Position numbers and translations under genes: made by a program. From assembly GCF_035751725.1 (NCBI RefSeq), contig NZ_CP142104.1, positions 806,001 to 870,000 of the forward strand: 64,000 nt of DNA, written 5' to 3'. This document shows, piece after piece, positions 58,844 to 64,000 of this stretch. Numbering within the stretch: position 1 is the first letter of the stretch; each line of letters opens with the position of its first letter. The stretch is from Pseudomonas frederiksbergensis (GTDB lineage Bacteria; Pseudomonadota; Gammaproteobacteria; Pseudomonadales; Pseudomonadaceae). Under the pieces are notes generated by a model. That model saw nothing but the letters and a program-made list of their open reading frames with translations. It made no database searches and was not told the origin of the DNA.

Positions 58844-60760
58844 ATGGGCAAGATTATCGGTATCGACCTGGGGACCACCAACTCGTGCGTCTCCGTGCTG
58901 GAAAACGGCAAGGCCAAGGTTATTGAAAACGCTGAAGGCGCGCGCACCACGCCGTCGATCATCGCTTACGCCAACGATGGCGAAATTCTGGTTGGCCAGT
59001 CGGCCAAGCGTCAGGCTGTGACCAACCCGCATAACACCCTTTACGCGGTGAAGCGTCTGATCGGTCGCAAGTTCGACGAAGAAGTCGTTCAAAAAGACAT
59101 CAAGATGGTGCCTTACAAAGTCGCCAAGGCTGACAATGGCGACGCATGGGTTGAAGTGAACGGCCAAAAAATGGCGCCGCCACAGATCTCTGCGGAAATC
59201 CTCAAGAAGATGAAGAAGACCGCCGAAGATTACCTCGGCGAGCCGGTGACTGAGGCGGTCATCACCGTTCCGGCCTACTTCAACGACAGCCAGCGCCAGG
59301 CAACCAAAGACGCCGGCCGCATCGCAGGCCTGGACGTAAAACGCATCATCAACGAACCTACCGCGGCTGCTCTGGCCTACGGCATGGACAAGGCCAAGGG
59401 CGATCACACCGTGATCGTTTATGACCTGGGTGGCGGTACCTTCGACGTTTCCGTGATCGAAATCGCCGAAGTCGACGGCGAGCATCAGTTCGAAGTGCTG
59501 GCAACCAACGGCGACACGTTCCTGGGTGGTGAAGACTTCGACATCCGCCTGATCGACTACCTCGTCGATGAGTTCAAGAAAGAAAGCGGCATGAACCTCA
59601 AGGGTGACCCGCTGGCCATGCAGCGCCTGAAAGAAGCCGCTGAAAAAGCCAAGATCGAGCTGTCTTCGAGCCAGTCGACCGACGTGAACCTGCCGTACAT
59701 TACCGCAGACGCCACCGGTCCTAAGCACCTGAACGTGAAAATTTCCCGCGCCAAGCTTGAAGCGCTGGTGGAAGACCTGGTTCAGCGCACCATCGAACCT
59801 TGCCGCATCGCGATGAAAGACGCCGGCATCGACGTTGGCTCCATCAACGACGTGATCCTGGTCGGCGGTCAGACCCGTATGCCGCTGGTGCAGAAGCTGG
59901 TAACCGATTTCTTCGGCAAGGAAGCTCGCAAGGATGTGAACCCTGACGAAGCCGTTGCCATGGGTGCTGCCATCCAGGGCGCCGTTCTGGCCGGTGACGT
60001 TAAAGACGTTCTGCTGCTCGACGTCAGCCCGCTGACCCTGGGTATCGAAACCATGGGTGGCGTGATGACCGCGCTGATCGAGAAAAACACCACGATTCCT
60101 ACCAAGAAATCCCAGGTGTTCTCGACCGCTGACGACAACCAGAGCGCCGTGACCATCCACGTGCTGCAAGGCGAGCGCAAGCAAGCTGCCCAGAACAAGT
60201 CCTTGGGCAAGTTCGACCTGGCCGAGATTCCACCAGCGCCACGTGGCGTGCCACAAATCGAAGTGACCTTCGATATTGACGCCAACGGCATCCTGCACGT
60301 CGGCGCGAAAGACAAGGCCACCGGCAAGACCCAGTCGATCGTGATCAAGGCCAACTCCGGTCTGTCCGAGGAAGAGATCCAGCAGATGGTTCGTGATGCT
60401 GAAGTCAACGCCGAGGAAGACCGCAAGTTCGAGGAGCTGGCAAGCGCCCGTAACCAGGGTGATGCGCTGGTGCACTCGACTCGCAAGATGGTTGCCGATG
60501 CTGGCGAGAAAGTGACTGCGGAAGAGAAAACCGCTATTGAAGCGGCCGTGGTTGCCCTGGAAGCTGCCGTCAAAGGCGACGACAAGGCGGCCATCGAAGC
60601 GAAGATCGAAGAGCTGTCGAAAGTCTCCGCGCCAGTGGCTCAGAAGATGTATGCCGAGCAGGCCCAGCCCGCCGAAGGTGCTGCGCAGCAAGGCGAATCG
60701 GCTGAAAAAGCCGACGACGTTGTCGACGCTGAGTTCGAAGAAGTGAAAGACAACAAGTAA
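58844..60760 (+). CDS. dnaK: DnaK, Hsp70 chaperone
   Basis: 638 residues. Nucleotide-binding domain ([47 protein letters not shown]), linker ([18 protein letters not shown]), substrate domain, lid, and C-terminal [11 protein letters not shown]. Length and motifs are normal. It works with DnaJ and GrpE. Confidence 0.98.
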   Translation: MGKIIGIDLGTTNSCVSVLENGKAKVIENAEGARTTPSIIAYANDGEILVGQSAKRQAVTNPHNTLYAVKRLIGRKFDEEVVQKDIKMVPYKVAKADNGDAWVEVNGQKMAPPQISAEILKKMKKTAEDYLGEPVTEAVITVPAYFNDSQRQATKDAGRIAGLDVKRIINEPTAAALAYGMDKAKGDHTVIVYDLGGGTFDVSVIEIAEVDGEHQFEVLATNGDTFLGGEDFDIRLIDYLVDEFKKESGMNLKGDPLAMQRLKEAAEKAKIELSSSQSTDVNLPYITADATGPKHLNVKISRAKLEALVEDLVQRTIEPCRIAMKDAGIDVGSINDVILVGGQTRMPLVQKLVTDFFGKEARKDVNPDEAVAMGAAIQGAVLAGDVKDVLLLDVSPLTLGIETMGGVMTALIEKNTTIPTKKSQVFSTADDNQSAVTIHVLQGERKQAAQNKSLGKFDLAEIPPAPRGVPQIEVTFDIDANGILHVGAKDKATGKTQSIVIKANSGLSEEEIQQMVRDAEVNAEEDRKFEELASARNQGDALVHSTRKMVADAGEKVTAEEKTAIEAAVVALEAAVKGDDKAAIEAKIEELSKVSAPVAQKMYAEQAQPAEGAAQQGESAEKADDVVDAEFEEVKDNK

Positions 60761-60817
60761 TCGCTTGTTGGTCGGCCGGTTGACTGCGTTTGTGCGGTGG
60801 CTGGTAGGATGTCGCCG

Positions 60818-60837
60818 CGCGGGAGCTTGCTCCCGCG
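60818..60837. repeat. REP-like hairpin between dnaK and dnaJ
   Basis: CGCGGGAGC and GCTCCCGCG with a 2-base TT spacer, the GGGAGC-core type related to 52300-52325. It lies 58 bases after the dnaK stop in the 290-base gap before dnaJ, the remainder of which shows no further gene. Confidence 0.7.
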
Positions 60838-61050
60838 TTGGCGTGTCTGGAGGCAGCGAATTTTTACAGCATGCGACAAAGCTCGGGTGCTGACGGTGTG
60901 TTCGGGAATGCTCCTGCTTTCCGGGCGATATGCGCCGAGACCAGGATCGTTGAATCGACGTGAGTTGGGTCCGGGCCTGTATTGGGGCCCAACGAGTTTG
61001 GCGAGGCTCAGGAGAGGTTGGCCGAACGTCCTATAAGAGTGCAAAGACTA

Positions 61051-62175
61051 ATGGCAAAACGTGATTTTTACGAAGTATTGGGTGTTGAGCGGGGGGCCAG
61101 CGAGGCAGAGCTGAAAAAGGCCTATCGTCGCCTGGCGATGAAGCACCACCCGGACCGTAACCCCGGCGACAAGGCTTCGGAAGAGATGTTCAAGGAGGCC
61201 AACGAGGCCTATGAAGTCCTGTCCGATTCCAGCAAGCGCGCGGCTTACGACCAGTACGGCCATGCCGGCGTCGACCCAAGCATGGGTGGCGGCGGTGCCG
61301 GTTTCGGCGGACAGAACTTCTCCGATATTTTCGGTGATGTGTTCAGCGATTTCTTTGGTGGCGGCCGTGGCGGTGCCCGTGGGGGTGCCCAGCGTGGCAG
61401 TGACCTGCGCTATACGCTGGAGTTGAACCTGGAAGAAGCGGTGCGCGGTACTACCGTCAATATCCGCGTGCCGACGTTGGTCAATTGCAAACCGTGTGAT
61501 GGCTCGGGTGCCAAGAAGGGCTCCTCGCCCGTGACCTGCCCGACTTGCGGCGGGATTGGCCAGGTCCGCATGCAGCAGGGCTTCTTCTCGGTCCAGCAGA
61601 CCTGCCCGCGCTGTCACGGCCAGGGCAAGATCATTTCCGATCCGTGCGACTCCTGCCACGGTGAAGGACGTGTCGAAGAGTACAAGACGCTGTCGGTCAA
61701 GGTGCCGGCTGGTGTCGACACCGGCGACCGCATTCGCTTGTCCGGCGAAGGTGAAGCGGGTGCCCAGGGTGGCCCGACCGGCGACCTGTATGTGGTGATC
61801 AACGTGCGCGAGCACGCGATTTTCCAGCGCGACGGCAAGCACCTGTTCTGCGAAGTGCCGATCAGCTTCGTCGATGCAGCCTTGGGCGGCGAGCTGGAAA
61901 TTCCGACCCTCGACGGCCGCGTCAAACTGAAAATTCCCGAGGGTACGCAGACCGGCAAGCAGTTCCGGATTCGCGGCAAGGGCGTGGCGCCGGTGCGTGG
62001 TGGTGGCGCCGGCGACCTGATGTGCCGCGTGGCGGTGGAAACCCCGGTCAACCTGGGGCGGCGTCAGCGTGAACTGTTGGAAGAGTTCCGCAACTCCCTG
62101 GCTGATGACAACAGTCATTCCCCGAAGACTACTGGTTGGTTCGAAGGCGTGAAGCGCTTCTTCGGCGACCTGTAA
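61051..62175 (+). CDS. dnaJ: DnaJ, Hsp40 co-chaperone
   Basis: 374 residues. J-domain with the HPD motif ([10 protein letters not shown]), Gly-rich linker, zinc centre with four CxxCxGxG repeats ([32 protein letters not shown]) and the C-terminal substrate domain. It stimulates DnaK ATPase. The ATG at 61051 starts [10 protein letters not shown]; the longer frame runs into the dnaK-dnaJ gap. Confidence 0.97.
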   Translation: MAKRDFYEVLGVERGASEAELKKAYRRLAMKHHPDRNPGDKASEEMFKEANEAYEVLSDSSKRAAYDQYGHAGVDPSMGGGGAGFGGQNFSDIFGDVFSDFFGGGRGGARGGAQRGSDLRYTLELNLEEAVRGTTVNIRVPTLVNCKPCDGSGAKKGSSPVTCPTCGGIGQVRMQQGFFSVQQTCPRCHGQGKIISDPCDSCHGEGRVEEYKTLSVKVPAGVDTGDRIRLSGEGEAGAQGGPTGDLYVVINVREHAIFQRDGKHLFCEVPISFVDAALGGELEIPTLDGRVKLKIPEGTQTGKQFRIRGKGVAPVRGGGAGDLMCRVAVETPVNLGRRQRELLEEFRNSLADDNSHSPKTTGWFEGVKRFFGDL

Positions 62176-62991
<816 letters not shown>

Positions 62992-63015
62992 TGTCCCTGA
63001 AGACGGGGTTCAGGT

Positions 63016-63021
63016 TATACT
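63016..63021 (+). promoter_or_regulatory. Candidate -10 box of carA
   Basis: TATACT, 25 bases past the dapB stop; the transcript would start about 220 bases before carA. No convincing -35 is seen. Confidence 0.35.
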
Positions 63022-63127
63022 GGGCCCCGTTTTACACCGCTTCGCGACGGCCTGTCGCATTCCCCTGCCTTTAAGGCTCATTAGCGGTGGACCAAAAAAG
63101 CCTTTTTCTGTAAGCTACAGCTTTAGT

Positions 63128-63250
63128 GTGTCCACTAAAAGCGCGCAGAATAATTCAGTGAACAAGCGGGGTGACGTGTCCATACGTCACTCCGCTTTTT
63201 TACAACCTGCGATCGCCCTTTCAGGCTTTATTTACGGGAGGTCTTCTTGA
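63128..63250 (+). CDS. Possible carA leader ORF (40 codons)
   Basis: GTG at 63128 opens a 40-codon frame (first residues [10 protein letters not shown] if fMet is used) that runs through the terminator hairpin and ends with TGA at 63248-63250, overlapping the carA TTG start by 3 bases. A ribosome site before GTG is weak, so the start is unsure; GTG at 63158 is another choice. Ribosome position on it could decide whether the terminator forms. Confidence 0.4.
   Translation: MSTKSAQNNSVNKRGDVSIRHSAFLQPAIALSGFIYGRSS
63164..63201 (+). terminator. Terminator/attenuator in the carA leader
   Basis: AAGCGG, one unpaired G, GTGACGT, a 6-base loop, ACGTCAC, one unpaired T, CCGCTT, followed by TTTTT. 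It ends 45 bases before the carA start, the position of a transcription attenuator. Competing stems exist upstream: GTGGAC (about 63089) with GTCCAC (about 63130), and AAGGCT with AGCCTT. Confidence 0.75.
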
Positions 63251-64000
63251 CTAAGCCAGCCATACTCGCCCTTGCTGATGGCAGCATTTTTCGCGGCGAA
63301 GCCATTGGAGCCGACGGTCAGACCGTTGGTGAGGTGGTGTTTAACACCGCAATGACCGGCTATCAGGAAATTCTTACCGATCCTTCCTACGCCCAACAAA
63401 TCGTTACCTTGACCTACCCGCACATTGGCAACACCGGTACCACGCCGGAAGACGCCGAGTCTGATCGTGTCTGGTCCGCTGGCCTGGTCATCCGTGACTT
63501 GCCGCTGGTAGCGAGCAACTGGCGTAACACGATGTCCCTCTCCGACTACCTGAAAGCCAACAACGTTGTGGCGATCGCCGGTATCGACACCCGCCGCCTG
63601 ACCCGCATCCTTCGGGAAAAAGGCGCGCAGAACGGCTGCATCATGGCCGGTGACAATATTTCCGAAGAAGCCGCTATCGCCGCTGCCCAGGGGTTCCCTG
63701 GCCTCAAGGGCATGGACCTGGCAAAAGTCGTCAGCACCCAGAAGCAGTACGAATGGCGCTCCACGGTCTGGGACCTGAAGACCGACCGTCACGCGACGAT
63801 CGAGGCTTCCGAACTGCCGTACCACGTGGTTGCCTACGACTACGGCGTCAAACTCAACATCTTGCGCATGCTGGTCGAGCGTGGTTGCCGCGTCACCGTG
63901 GTACCTGCGCAAACCCCGGCCGCCGACGTCCTGGCACTCAAGCCCGACGGCGTATTCCTGTCCAACGGTCCTGGTGATCCGGAGCCTTGCGACTACGCGA
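63247..64000 (+). CDS. carA: CarA, carbamoyl-phosphate synthase small subunit (3' end outside window)
   Basis: Partial, open to the window edge. The small subunit supplies ammonia from glutamine to CarB for arginine and pyrimidine synthesis. N-terminal [16 protein letters not shown] and [20 protein letters not shown] are diagnostic, and [16 protein letters not shown] and [13 protein letters not shown] begin the glutaminase half. The start is TTG at 63247 after GGGAGG; no ATG fits the conserved N-terminus. Confidence 0.94.
   Translation, partial: MTKPAILALADGSIFRGEAIGADGQTVGEVVFNTAMTGYQEILTDPSYAQQIVTLTYPHIGNTGTTPEDAESDRVWSAGLVIRDLPLVASNWRNTMSLSDYLKANNVVAIAGIDTRRLTRILREKGAQNGCIMAGDNISEEAAIAAAQGFPGLKGMDLAKVVSTQKQYEWRSTVWDLKTDRHATIEASELPYHVVAYDYGVKLNILRMLVERGCRVTVVPAQTPAADVLALKPDGVFLSNGPGDPEPCDYA

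Noticed and set aside
58763..60691. 642-codon ORF antisense to dnaK
   Set aside because: DnaK is certain on the other strand and the antisense protein shows only biased composition.

Overview
The window is a high-GC gammaproteobacterial chromosome segment that reads as Pseudomonas, most likely the P. fluorescens group. The evidence is the gene order smpB / ratA-rnfH / bamE / fur / recN / grpE-dnaK-dnaJ / dapB / carA, a yfiRNB operon, fluorescens-type REP hairpins, and a tmRNA with the tag ANDETYGEYALAA. All identifications come from reading the sequence; no database search was run.

Layout. 1-3892: 3' end of recB and complete recD, overlapping. 4040-6388: yfiR-yfiN-yfiB, a periplasm-controlled diguanylate cyclase module. 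6385-9897: LysR regulator divergent from mmsA-mmsB (valine catabolism). 10016-15869: metabolic and regulatory genes (cupin, two LysR regulators, TauE/SafE-like permease, antibiotic-biosynthesis-type monooxygenase, MdaB-like quinone reductase, SulP transporter). 16141-19846: GntP permease, RpiR/SIS regulator and N-acyl-D-amino-acid deacylase, one catabolic operon. 19971-21072: glyoxalase-fold protein and a FitAB/VapBC-type toxin-antitoxin pair. 21126-23045: HBM-type chemoreceptor.

The main accessory feature is a contact-dependent growth inhibition locus at 23499-35374: cdiB, a 3096-residue cdiA, and an immunity gene overlapping cdiA by 4 bases. The cdiA C-terminus has a PD-(D/E)xK-like core and the immunity protein looks like the DUF1911 (PoNi) family, so the toxin is probably a PoNe-type DNase. 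The usual VENN junction is replaced by a VEKYNRQLH motif. A lipoprotein of unknown function follows.

36942-38728 holds an SDR oxidoreductase and an AraC regulator. 38729-42584 is an electrophile-response locus: a NemR-like TetR regulator, three matching operators (two identical 23-base copies), and a minus-strand operon DJ-1/PfpI - gabD remnant - Old Yellow Enzyme - SDR remnant. Two of its four genes have been broken by internal deletions while the other two stay intact.

42723-43116 is ssrA (tmRNA); its partner smpB lies about 9 kb away at 52341-52823. Between them is a lactate-utilisation operon (lldP-lutA-lutB-lutC-dld) divergent from lldR, with a 17-base perfect palindrome between them as the likely LldR operator. 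The last 12 kb is housekeeping: RatA/RnfH, BamE, Fur, RecN (with a LexA box), GrpE-DnaK-DnaJ (with a sigma-32 promoter), DapB and the start of CarA. The carA leader has a strong intrinsic terminator inside a short ORF whose stop overlaps the carA TTG start, suggesting attenuation.
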